DNA of 12,979 nt from Thermoleophilia bacterium (GTDB taxonomy: Bacteria; Actinomycetota; Thermoleophilia; Miltoncostaeales; Miltoncostaeaceae), in NCBI GenBank assembly GCA_017882555.1, contig JADGPH010000202.1, positions 1 to 12,979 on the forward strand, in the 5' to 3' direction. The translations under genes were made by a program, and so were the position numbers. How positions within the stretch are numbered: position 1 is the first letter of the stretch; the number at the start of each line of letters is the position of its first letter. The notes below the pieces were generated by a model, which had not been told where the DNA came from, did no database searches, and was given only the letters and a program-made list of their open reading frames with translations. Positions 7,485-12,979 of this stretch are shown piece by piece.

Positions 7485-8174
7485 ATGGACCACGGGGTGA
7501 AGCCGCAGGCTTCCCGAGACGACAGCCACGACACCCGCGGTGATGATGACCGGCGGATCGGCGTGCTGTTGGTGGACGACCACGCAGTCGTCCGAGAGGG
7601 TCTACGGCGGATCCTCGCGCAACGGGCCGACATCGTGATCGTCGGCGAGGCCTCCAATGGTGACGAAGCGCTCGAATTGGTGAGCCGCCGCCGCCCCGAG
7701 GTCGTGATCATGGATCTCAACATGCCGGGAATGGATGGCCTGGAGACCACACGGCGCATCTGCGCGGATCACGCCGGTGTCCGCGTCGTGATCTTCACCG
7801 GGCATGCGGGCCTCGAGACCTTCCAGAACGCGCGCGCCAGTGGCGCGTCAGGGGTGATCTTGAAGGACATCACCGCACAGGCGCTTTCCGAGGCGGTCGC
7901 CCAAATCGCCGAAGGGCGGCCATATGCCGACCCGCGGATCGATCCGGACCTCGCTGCGGACACGACCACCCTGAAACAGCACCTGCTGAGCGTGCGCGAA
8001 CAGCAAATCCTGCAGTTGCTCGCCGACGGCTGCACCAACCGAGACGTGTGCGAGCGATTGCTGCTCGGCAGCGAGACGGTCAAGACACACGTCTCGCACA
8101 TCCTCACCAAGCTCAACGCGTCGCACCGATCCCAGGCGGTCGCGATCGGGATGCGCGAGGGGCTCATTCGGTAG
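7485..8174 (+). CDS. NarL/FixJ-family two-component response regulator
   Basis: This 229-residue transcription factor has an N-terminal receiver domain (about 25-142) and a C-terminal LuxR-type helix-turn-helix (about 168-228). The phosphorylation pocket is intact: acidic pair Asp31-Asp32, phospho-acceptor Asp77 in IMDLNMPGMDG, Thr105 and Lys127. The DNA-binding part reads LSVREQQILQLLADGCTN, followed by SETVKTHVSHILTKL, where the recognition helix lies. A polar leader of about 24 residues rich in Asp, Arg and His precedes the receiver domain and is longer than usual. The start is well supported by GGAGG (7476-7480) four bases before the ATG. No histidine kinase is nearby, so it is an orphan regulator with unknown signal and targets. 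It may be co-transcribed with the tRNA-Ile just upstream. Confidence 0.93.
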   Translation: MDHGVKPQASRDDSHDTRGDDDRRIGVLLVDDHAVVREGLRRILAQRADIVIVGEASNGDEALELVSRRRPEVVIMDLNMPGMDGLETTRRICADHAGVRVVIFTGHAGLETFQNARASGASGVILKDITAQALSEAVAQIAEGRPYADPRIDPDLAADTTTLKQHLLSVREQQILQLLADGCTNRDVCERLLLGSETVKTHVSHILTKLNASHRSQAVAIGMREGLIR

Positions 8175-8192
8175 CACAGGCACCCGCCGCCA

Positions 8193-8244
8193 CCCGGCGC
8201 CCGGGGGCCGAGCGCCAATCAGCAGGCTGTCACCAATGTGGTGA
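8193..8244. terminator. Two small hairpins between convergent genes, possible terminator
   Basis: The 80-bp gap between the response regulator and parB holds CCCGG-CGC-CCGGG (8193-8205) and TCACCA-ATG-TGGTGA (8230-8244). Both are perfect short stems with 3-base loops. The second begins about 10 bases after the parB stop on the minus strand. Neither is followed by a T run, so termination is plausible only from position and structure. Confidence 0.3.
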
Positions 8245-8254
8245 GCGAGTACAA

Positions 8255-9124
8255 CTAGCCGCCTGGATGCTCAAGACGTCGAAGCGCCTGGCGGAGGGCA
8301 TTCTCATCGGCGAATCGCAACTCCACGACGAGATCACCGCGCGCCGACGCTCGGACCCGCACGGGTGCCGCGAACGCAGCCGTGAATGCATCGATGGCAT
8401 CGTCGGCAATTCCCGGCGGCTCGCGTGTGGCCGCACGACGTCGCGCGGCGGCACCGTGCCGAGCCAACTCCTCGGTTTGGCGGACCGACAATCCATCGCG
8501 CATCACCCGTTCCGCAATCAGGCGCTGAACGCGCGGTCCGTCGGCCATCAGGATCGCGCGTCCGTGCCCCTCTGAGAGATCTCCACGGTCGATTCGGGCT
8601 TGAATGTCTTCGGGCAGCTCCAGCAAGCGCACCAGATTCGACACCGCGGGGCGCGAACGACCCAACCGTGTGGCGACATCCTGGTGTGATTGCCCGAAAT
8701 CTTCGATGAGCGTGGCGCAGGCATGCGCAATCTCAATCGGCGAAAGGTCTTCGCGGAGCATGTTTTCGACCAGCGCGAGCTCCAGACGGTCACCTGCTTC
8801 GGCCTCACGAACAAGCGCCGGGATCTGCGTGAGGCCCGCCAAGCCGGCGGCGCGCCAGCGGCGCTCTCCGGCAATGAGTTCGTACCCCCCTGCCTCACGC
8901 GGGCGGACCACAATGGGCTGCACCAGGCCGTGGCGGCGAATCGACTCAGCCAGAGTGGCCAACCCGTCCTCGTCGAGGTGTTGCCGTGGCTGATGAGGGT
9001 TGGGATGCACCTCCCCGATCGCCAGATCACGCAAGCCTTCGTCGGTTTCGGCATTCGCACCCTGGTCGCCCAGCAACGATGCAAGGCCCCGACCCAGTCG
9101 GCGTCGCTCCGCAGATTCACCCAC
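8255..9124 (-). CDS. parB: Chromosome-partitioning protein ParB
   Basis: ParB binds parS sites near the origin, spreads as a CTP-dependent clamp and works with ParA to segregate chromosomes. The 289-residue protein has a short basic leader (RRRLGRGLASLLG) and the N-terminal CTP-binding domain with GERRWRA (86-92) and ENMLREDLSPIE (120-131). The central parS-reading helix-turn-helix (about 146-166, QDVATRLGRSRPAVSNL) comes next, then LSEGHGRAIL and a C-terminal dimerisation segment ending DENALRQALRRLEHPGG. I chose the GTG at 9124 because a perfect AAGGAGG (9134-9140) lies 9 bases upstream and because the family N-terminus begins there. The longer frame to 9289 would run deep into parA. It overlaps parA by 8 bp, consistent with coupled translation. 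Confidence 0.96.
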   Translation of the reverse strand: MGESAERRRLGRGLASLLGDQGANAETDEGLRDLAIGEVHPNPHQPRQHLDEDGLATLAESIRRHGLVQPIVVRPREAGGYELIAGERRWRAAGLAGLTQIPALVREAEAGDRLELALVENMLREDLSPIEIAHACATLIEDFGQSHQDVATRLGRSRPAVSNLVRLLELPEDIQARIDRGDLSEGHGRAILMADGPRVQRLIAERVMRDGLSVRQTEELARHGAAARRRAATREPPGIADDAIDAFTAAFAAPVRVRASARGDLVVELRFADENALRQALRRLEHPGG

Positions 9125-9869
9125 GCGCTGCAACCTCCTTTGCCACCGCAACATACGCCTGAGCTCCGACACAATGTGGGTCGTACCGCGTGACCGGCTC
9201 GCCGTACGACGGCGCTTCGGTGATCCGCACATTCCGCGGCACCACGGTCGAGAAAACAACGTCGGGGAAGTGGCGGCGCACTTCGGCAATAACGTCCCCG
9301 CTCACACGGGTGCGACTGTCATGCATGGTCAGCAGAAGTCCCGAAAGCCCGAGCGCAGGGTTCAGATGCGCCCGCACTCCGTTGATTGTCTCCATGAGCC
9401 GCGAGAGCCCCTCCAGCGCGTAGTACTCGCATTGCACCGGAATGATGAGCCGATCGGCGGCGGTCAGCGCGTTGATCGCCAGAAGGTCCAACGATGGCGG
9501 GCAATCGATGAACACGTATCGGTACGTACCAGAAACGGGCACGAGTGCGCGCTGCAGAATGCGTTCACGACCCTCACGACCCGGCAGCTCCACGGCCGCC
9601 CCCGCCAGGTCGGGACTCGACGGAATGATGTCGAGGTTGGGAACGCCGGTAGACCGAATCGCCTGCTGGACGTCGGCGCCATCGAGAATGACATCGGCCA
9701 TCGTCAAGCCGTCGGTGTGCCGAAGTCCAAGGCCGCTGGAGGCGTTTGCCTGGGGATCCAGGTCGACCAGCAGGACCCGTGCACCCGTATCGGCGAGGCA
9801 CGCAGCAAGATTGATCGCGCTGGTCGTCTTGCCGACACCACCCTTCTGGTTGGCGACGGCGTAGATCAC
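9117..9869 (-). CDS. parA: Chromosome-partitioning ATPase ParA (Soj-like)
   Basis: ParA is a Walker-type ATPase that binds DNA non-specifically and pulls ParB-parS complexes apart. The 250-residue protein starts directly with the fold and has the deviant Walker A KGGVGKTT (9-16, with signature Lys9 and Lys14). LLVDLDPQANASSGLG (Walker A', Asp36 and Asp38) and VFIDCPPSLD (Walker B) follow. It lacks the N-terminal helix-turn-helix of plasmid ParA proteins, so it is a short chromosomal type. The start is GTG at 9869, whose last bases overlap the rsmG stop as GTGA (9866-9869), with GGTGAT just upstream as a possible ribosome site. It lies directly before parB in the operon. Confidence 0.96.
   Translation of the reverse strand: MIYAVANQKGGVGKTTSAINLAACLADTGARVLLVDLDPQANASSGLGLRHTDGLTMADVILDGADVQQAIRSTGVPNLDIIPSSPDLAGAAVELPGREGRERILQRALVPVSGTYRYVFIDCPPSLDLLAINALTAADRLIIPVQCEYYALEGLSRLMETINGVRAHLNPALGLSGLLLTMHDSRTRVSGDVIAEVRRHFPDVVFSTVVPRNVRITEAPSYGEPVTRYDPHCVGAQAYVAVAKEVAARG
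9134..9140 (-). promoter_or_regulatory. Strong Shine-Dalgarno (AAGGAGG) for parB inside the parA 3' end
   Basis: AAGGAGG on the minus strand sits 9 bases before the GTG at 9124 and within the last codons of parA. It fixes the parB start and suggests that ParB is translated efficiently from the parA-parB message. Confidence 0.8.
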
Positions 9870-10585
9870 CGCATCACCGACCCATTGTCCACCAGCGGCC
9901 GCGCCGTCGCCCGACCGGGGCGGCGAGGGTAGCGAGCCGGGGTCTGCGCACGCTTGTGGAGCACCAGAATCCTTCGCCGCGCACCGGGAAAGGGTTCCAC
10001 GCGATGCGCAACTGGCGGATCAAAGCCGACAAGACGTGCCGCGTAGGCGCCATCCCGGTCCTGCACACGCGACTCCGATGTCCAGATCAGCAAGTGACCG
10101 CCGACCGCCACCAGCGGAGCCGCCAACTCGATCGTCGGGGCAAGCGGTGCGACGGCGCGGGCGGTGACGGTCGTGTGGGTCTCGCGCTCCCGCATCGCGA
10201 ACGACTCGGATCGATCGGCCACGACTCGTACGTTAGGGAGATCCGCGGACGCATGGGTGAGCCATGCGCACTTGCGTTGTTCGCTCTCGAGCAAGGTCAC
10301 CGCAATCTGCGGCCGCAACATCGCGATCACCAGTCCCGGGAATCCTCCGCCGCTACCGAGATCCAACACACGGGGACCGGACAGCTCCACCATGGCCAGA
10401 CCCGCGAGCGAATCCGCCAGATGGCGCTCGACTGCTTCGCCAACGTCCTCGATCGCGGTCAGGTTTTGCGGTTCAAGGAGCAGTCGATCCACGAGCGCCA
10501 CGAGACGGCCGGACTGCTCAACCGAGAGGCCGAGTCCCATCGCGGTAGCTCTGGCGATGAGCTGGGTCGCCGGCCCCTGTTTCAC
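9866..10585 (-). CDS. rsmG: 16S rRNA (guanine-N7) methyltransferase RsmG (GidB)
   Basis: RsmG methylates N7 of G527 in 16S rRNA using S-adenosylmethionine; its loss often gives low-level streptomycin resistance. The 239-residue protein shows NLTAIEDVGEAVERHLADSL (41-60), the SAM-binding VLDLGSGGGFPGL (73-85), ESEQRKCAWL and a basic C-terminal tail. The start is taken as GTG at 10585, because the first residues align with the usual N-terminal helix. There is no good Shine-Dalgarno upstream, and the ATG at 10540 is an alternative that would shorten that helix. Unusually, this GTG lies inside a parS site. It is 14 bp downstream of jag and overlaps parA by 4 bp. Confidence 0.95.
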   Translation of the reverse strand: MKQGPATQLIARATAMGLGLSVEQSGRLVALVDRLLLEPQNLTAIEDVGEAVERHLADSLAGLAMVELSGPRVLDLGSGGGFPGLVIAMLRPQIAVTLLESEQRKCAWLTHASADLPNVRVVADRSESFAMRERETHTTVTARAVAPLAPTIELAAPLVAVGGHLLIWTSESRVQDRDGAYAARLVGFDPPVAHRVEPFPGARRRILVLHKRAQTPARYPRRPGRATARPLVDNGSVMR

Positions 10586-10593
10586 GTGAAACG
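10578..10593. promoter_or_regulatory. parS centromere-like site (ParB-binding)
   Basis: TGTTTCACGTGAAACG contains the perfect 14-bp palindrome GTTTCACGTGAAAC (10579-10592) and matches the bacterial parS consensus TGTTNCACGTGAAACA at every fixed base except the last. It spans the predicted GTG start codon of rsmG (10583-10585), so the sequence also encodes the first residues Met-Lys-Gln. parA and parB lie directly downstream in the same operon. It is the only such site I see in the window. ParB would load here as a sliding clamp to mark the origin region. Confidence 0.92.
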
Positions 10594-10599
10594 CCGACG

Positions 10600-11076
10600 T
10601 CAGTCGGCGGGCTCCACGACGATGCGCCGCCGTGGCTCTTCGCCCTCGCTGCGCGTGACCACGTCAGTGCGGTCCTTAAGCGCCATATGCACGATGCGCC
10701 GATCATGCGGCGTCATCGCATCGAGTTCGATTTCCTCACCGAACTCCAGCGCTTCTGTCGCGGCGCGGTCCGCCAGGTCGATCAACGCCGCCTCACGCCG
10801 AGCACGGTAACCCCCGGCATCCAACGAGACACGATGCCGACCGCCACCCTCGGCGCGACTGACGATCTGCGAGGCCAGATACTGCAACGCATCAATGACC
10901 GACCCGCCGCGACCAACCAAGGCATCGGCGCCGTCGCCGTCGAGGGTGGCCGAGAGCTCCCCGTCTGCGTCGGAAGAAACGTTCACCTCACACGCTAGCC
11001 CGAAGCCCGACGAGACCTTGGCCAACACCTCGGCGAGAGCCGTCCCGCCCGCGCTCAACTGCTGATCGGTTCCCAT
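10600..11076 (-). CDS. khpB: RNA-binding protein KhpB/Jag (KH and R3H domains)
   Basis: This family binds RNA, often with KhpA, and affects cell elongation and small-RNA networks in Gram-positive bacteria. The 158-residue protein has a KH domain with the GRGG loop (55-58) in LVGRGGSVIDALQYLASQIV, and a C-terminal R3H domain with the Arg126-xxx-His130 signature in MTPHDRRIVHMALK. The N-terminal Jag domain of Firmicutes proteins is missing, the usual form in actinobacteria. The start is ATG at 11076, six bases after the yidC stop, with AGGT about 9 bases upstream inside the yidC end. Its place directly after yidC is a widely conserved pairing. Confidence 0.93.
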   Translation of the reverse strand: MGTDQQLSAGGTALAEVLAKVSSGFGLACEVNVSSDADGELSATLDGDGADALVGRGGSVIDALQYLASQIVSRAEGGGRHRVSLDAGGYRARREAALIDLADRAATEALEFGEEIELDAMTPHDRRIVHMALKDRTDVVTRSEGEEPRRRIVVEPAD

Positions 11077-11082
11077 AGAGAA

Positions 11083-12045
11083 TTACCTGCGCTTTTTCGG
11101 CTGTCGACGTTGGTTGCTCTGGCCGCCCGAGCCACTGCGCGGCCGCGGCTTACGCCGGTTCTGCGAACCCTGAGCCCGGGGCTTGGGCTTTGTGGGTGCG
11201 GCCTCTGCAGGCGTTTCGAGGTCGGTCTCCGCGTCAACGTCGGATTGATCTGCATCGGATCCCTCAACCTCACCGATCGCAAGCGCGTCGTCGAACTGGT
11301 CATCGTCGGACGACTGCCCGGCCTTTGGCGCAGTCCGGGAGGTGCGCGCCGGCAGCGCGGCAACGTCGTCGCTCAAGTGCAGCCCGATCCGGTGCTTGAT
11401 GATCAACATCTGGCCCGCCGTCCACATATTGGTCGTCACCCAGTAGATGGCCACCCCAGCGGGGAACGGAAACTGGAACGCGAACAGCACGATCGGAATC
11501 GGAAGCAGCCGCATGATCCGCCGCTGCGTAGCAGGCGTATGCGGCTCAAACGAGAGCTCCGTCGACAGCAGCTGCGATCCGCCATATGCGAGCGACAAGA
11601 TCACCGCGGAAGCCAGCGGGAGACTGCTTACGTGATGGGTGATGTTCGGGATGATGTGCAGGAACGAGAGGTCTGAACTCGTCCCCACGGTCGAGGAGAA
11701 CCGCTTTAGCCCGTAGTAGAGGCCCACGAACACGGGGATCTGTGCGACCAGCGGCAGGCACGATGCAAATGGATTCGCATTGTTTTCTTGATAGAGCCGC
11801 ATGAGCTCTTCCTGCTGCTTGCGCTTGTCGCCTTTGTGCTTACGCTGCATCTCCTTGATTTGGGGAGCAAGGACCTGCATCTGGCGCATCGACCGGTACT
11901 GGCGAATCACCAGTGGCACCAAGGCCGCGCGCACGATCAGCGTCAAGACAACAATCGACCAGCCGTAGCTGAGAAACAGGTCGTTGTGCAGGCGATCGAG
12001 AATCCAAATGACGGCATTTTCGAGTGGATTCAGTGGGTTCGTCAT
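11083..12045 (-). CDS. yidC: Membrane protein insertase YidC (Oxa1 family)
   Basis: YidC inserts proteins into the cytoplasmic membrane, alone or with SecYEG. The 320-residue protein is the short Gram-positive/actinobacterial form without the large periplasmic domain of E. coli. It starts near the first helix (SYGWSIVVLTLIVRAALVPL, with the conserved groove Arg39). A charged cytoplasmic hairpin (about 55-90, IKEMQRKHKGDKRKQQEE) follows, and further helices lie around 95-115, 143-162, 178-192 and 196-217. The last roughly 100 residues form a hydrophilic tail, first acidic (SDDDQFDD, DADQSDVDAETD) and then strongly basic (NRRKPRPR, RRQPKKRR), which may contact the ribosome. I chose the ATG at 12045 because AAGGA lies 5 bases upstream and it overlaps the yidD stop as ATGA; the frame to 12102 adds an unlikely leader. 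Confidence 0.95.
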   Translation of the reverse strand: MTNPLNPLENAVIWILDRLHNDLFLSYGWSIVVLTLIVRAALVPLVIRQYRSMRQMQVLAPQIKEMQRKHKGDKRKQQEELMRLYQENNANPFASCLPLVAQIPVFVGLYYGLKRFSSTVGTSSDLSFLHIIPNITHHVSSLPLASAVILSLAYGGSQLLSTELSFEPHTPATQRRIMRLLPIPIVLFAFQFPFPAGVAIYWVTTNMWTAGQMLIIKHRIGLHLSDDVAALPARTSRTAPKAGQSSDDDQFDDALAIGEVEGSDADQSDVDAETDLETPAEAAPTKPKPRAQGSQNRRKPRPRSGSGGQSNQRRQPKKRR

Positions 12046-12299
12046 GGGTTCCTTCTGAACATACGCTGCTGCGCCGGGTAATCGACACCGCCAGCGCTCC
12101 ATGGGTTACACCGGAGCAACCTCCAACTGGCCAGCGCGATACCCCGCACGACCCCGAACTCTCGAACCGCACCGACCGCATACTCCGAACAGGTTGGGTA
12201 GTACTTGCAGCGTCGCCCAAGCATCGGGGACACGAGTCGCTGATAGACCCGGATCGGCGCGATGACGACCCGTTGGGCTGTTGCGGCGATGGAGCTCAT
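12042..12299 (-). CDS. yidD: Membrane protein insertion efficiency factor YidD
   Basis: YidD is a small membrane-associated protein thought to assist YidC-dependent insertion. The 85-residue product has the family core RCKYYPTCSEYAVGAV (30-45), followed by SWRLLRCNPWSAGGVDYP, with Cys31, Cys37 and Cys64 conserved. An amphipathic N-terminal helix (APIRVYQRLVSPMLG) precedes it. It overlaps rnpA by 4 bp (12296-12299) and yidC by 4 bp (12042-12045), so all three are probably translated in sequence. Confidence 0.95.
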   Translation of the reverse strand: MSSIAATAQRVVIAPIRVYQRLVSPMLGRRCKYYPTCSEYAVGAVREFGVVRGIALASWRLLRCNPWSAGGVDYPAQQRMFRRNP

Positions 12300-12709
12300 G
12301 CGGCGTCGGGTTGCGACGATCCCGGCGAATTCGCACCCAGAGCACGGTCCAGCAACTCACCCAAGCGATCTCCCAGGGCCGACGAACCCTGGTCGGCGAG
12401 ATAGTCGGCACACCCAGGACGCCCGATCAACACGACATCCACGCCCGCGGGCACGCGAGCTGCATGGTGCGCGAACTGCTCGCGAAGCACGCGTTTGACG
12501 CGATTGCGTGTCACCGCATCGCCCACCTTTCGCGAAACAGACAAACCAAGACGCGTCGGACTCACATCATCCACTTCGTCGCGGGGAAAGATGTACACGA
12601 CCAGATGGCGACCCGCTGCGGACCGTCCGCGCCGATACACCGCATCGAAGTCCCGTGAACGACTGATGCGCCCTCGGCGACCTCGGGCCGGACTGTCGGC
12701 CGACGACAT
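12296..12709 (-). CDS. rnpA: Ribonuclease P protein component RnpA
   Basis: RnpA is the protein subunit that helps the catalytic RNA of RNase P bind and cut the 5' leader of precursor tRNAs. The 137-residue protein shows RISRSRDFDAVYRRGR (14-29), LGLSVSRKVGDAV and the RNR signature TRNRVKRVLRE (67-77). The C-terminal tail is longer than usual and low in order (about 110-137). The start is ATG at 12709. GGAG touches the ATG directly, an unusually short spacing, but no other start codon exists between it and the conserved region. It is 11 bp downstream of rpmH. Confidence 0.95.
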   Translation of the reverse strand: MSSADSPARGRRGRISRSRDFDAVYRRGRSAAGRHLVVYIFPRDEVDDVSPTRLGLSVSRKVGDAVTRNRVKRVLREQFAHHAARVPAGVDVVLIGRPGCADYLADQGSSALGDRLGELLDRALGANSPGSSQPDAA

Positions 12710-12720
12710 CTCCGCGTGCG

Positions 12721-12855
12721 TCAGGCCGAGATCCGCGCGCGGCCCTTCGCGCGCCGACGCTTCAAGACGGCTCGACCCGCACGGGTACTCATGCGCTTAC
12801 GGAAGCCATGCGTCTTCTTACGCTTGCGTTTGTTGGGCTGGTATGTGCGCTTCAC
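12721..12855 (-). CDS. rpmH: 50S ribosomal protein L34
   Basis: This 44-residue, very basic ribosomal protein (MKRTYQPNKRKRKKTHGFRK at the N-terminus, then RMSTRAGRAVLKRRRAKGRARISA) is the standard L34 length and pattern. The start is GTG at 12855, with AAGGAG (12866-12871) ten bases upstream. It is the first gene of the leftward operon with rnpA, as in most bacteria, and marks the edge of the dnaA/oriC region, which should lie beyond the right end of the window. Confidence 0.96.
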   Translation of the reverse strand: MKRTYQPNKRKRKKTHGFRKRMSTRAGRAVLKRRRAKGRARISA

Positions 12856-12889
12856 GGGCCGATCGCTCCTTGGCCTAAGCCGAAGCCGT

Positions 12890-12906
12890 CTGAGGGCGGC
12901 CCTCAG
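12890..12906. repeat. Perfect 7-bp hairpin in the rpmH leader
   Basis: CTGAGGG-CGG-CCCTCAG forms a 7-bp stem with a 3-base loop between the putative -10 and the rpmH ribosome site. Without a T run it is not a terminator. It could tune translation or RNA stability of the ribosomal-protein message, or be chance. Confidence 0.55.
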
Positions 12907-12932
12907 CGCGCCCCCGGTTTCACGGGCCCAGA

Positions 12933-12941
12933 ATGATACCA
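12933..12941 (-). promoter_or_regulatory. Possible extended -10 (TGGTATCAT) for the rpmH operon
   Basis: On the minus strand TGGTATCAT fits the extended -10 pattern TGnTATnAT, about 78 bases before the rpmH start codon. The -35 region 16-18 bases further upstream is poor (around CTGTCG), which an extended -10 can offset. It is the best promoter candidate for the rpmH-to-parB block. Confidence 0.5.
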
Positions 12942-12979
12942 GGCAACGGCAGAAACGACAGACGCGATGTTTCTCCCCA

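Noticed and set aside
8193..8205. Rho-independent terminator for the response regulator
   Set aside because: The CCCGG/CCGGG stem is short and has no T run, so it was kept only as a low-confidence hairpin.
9125..9289. A 55-residue N-terminal extension of ParB
   Set aside because: It would overlap parA by 173 bases and reads as unrelated sequence. A perfect AAGGAGG sets the start at 9124.
9000..9932. A 310-residue plus-strand frame opposite parA and the parB start
   Set aside because: It lies fully against well-supported parA and parB and has no coherent domain pattern.
12046..12102. A 19-residue N-terminal extension of YidC
   Set aside because: It overlaps yidD more deeply and lacks a ribosome site. 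The ATG at 12045 has AAGGA and the usual ATGA junction.
12856..12979. oriC or the start of dnaA at the right end
   Set aside because: No DnaA-box cluster, AT-rich unwinding stretch or dnaA coding start is visible in the last 124 bases. The origin is only inferred to lie beyond.

Overview
The window is a GC-rich bacterial chromosome segment with tightly packed genes. It most likely comes from an actinobacterium (Actinomycetota), possibly a deep lineage such as Thermoleophilia; the phylum is an inference. The main clue is the right-hand block on the minus strand, rpmH-rnpA-yidD-yidC-jag(khpB)-rsmG-parA-parB. This is the classic origin-proximal order, without mnmE/mnmG between jag and rsmG and with a Jag that lacks its N-terminal domain, as in mycobacteria. 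The bifunctional-nuclease protein also aligns end to end with what I recall of actinobacterial homologues. dnaA and oriC should lie just beyond the right edge, but no convincing oriC is visible inside the window.

Left part (1-5390, plus strand): the 3' end of a GT4-type glycosyltransferase, a Wzz-like polysaccharide chain-length/co-polymerase protein, a membrane-anchored PQQ-type beta-propeller of about eight blades, a MurJ/MviN-family flippase, and the ATPase of a DrrA-type ABC exporter. The last three genes are joined by ATGA overlaps, so they are probably translationally coupled. Together they look like the end of an exopolysaccharide or glycolipid export locus. The flippase lacks two of the arginines known to be essential in E. 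coli MurJ, so I read it as a MurJ-like flippase for another substrate. The ABC ATPase has no permease in view.

Middle part (5387-8174): tatC (minus) meets the ABC gene tail to tail with overlapping stop codons. A 231-bp divergent spacer separates tatC from a stand-alone AroQ chorismate mutase (plus), whose stop codon overlaps that of a DUF151 bifunctional-nuclease gene (minus). tRNA-Ile(GAT) follows, with a NarL/FixJ response regulator 35 bp downstream of it and no histidine kinase nearby.

Right part (8255-12979, minus strand): parB, parA, rsmG, jag, yidC, yidD, rnpA and rpmH, all overlapping or separated by no more than 14 bp and probably transcribed leftward from a promoter upstream of rpmH. 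A near-perfect parS site (10578-10593) lies across the predicted GTG start codon of rsmG, within the operon that encodes ParA and ParB. These genes cover chromosome segregation, RNase P and ribosome components, membrane protein insertion and 16S rRNA methylation. If the origin is just to the right, this block runs with the replication fork, while the polysaccharide genes, the tRNA and the response regulator face it. No IS element, CRISPR array or prophage signal is visible, and no stretch longer than 300 bases lacks a gene.
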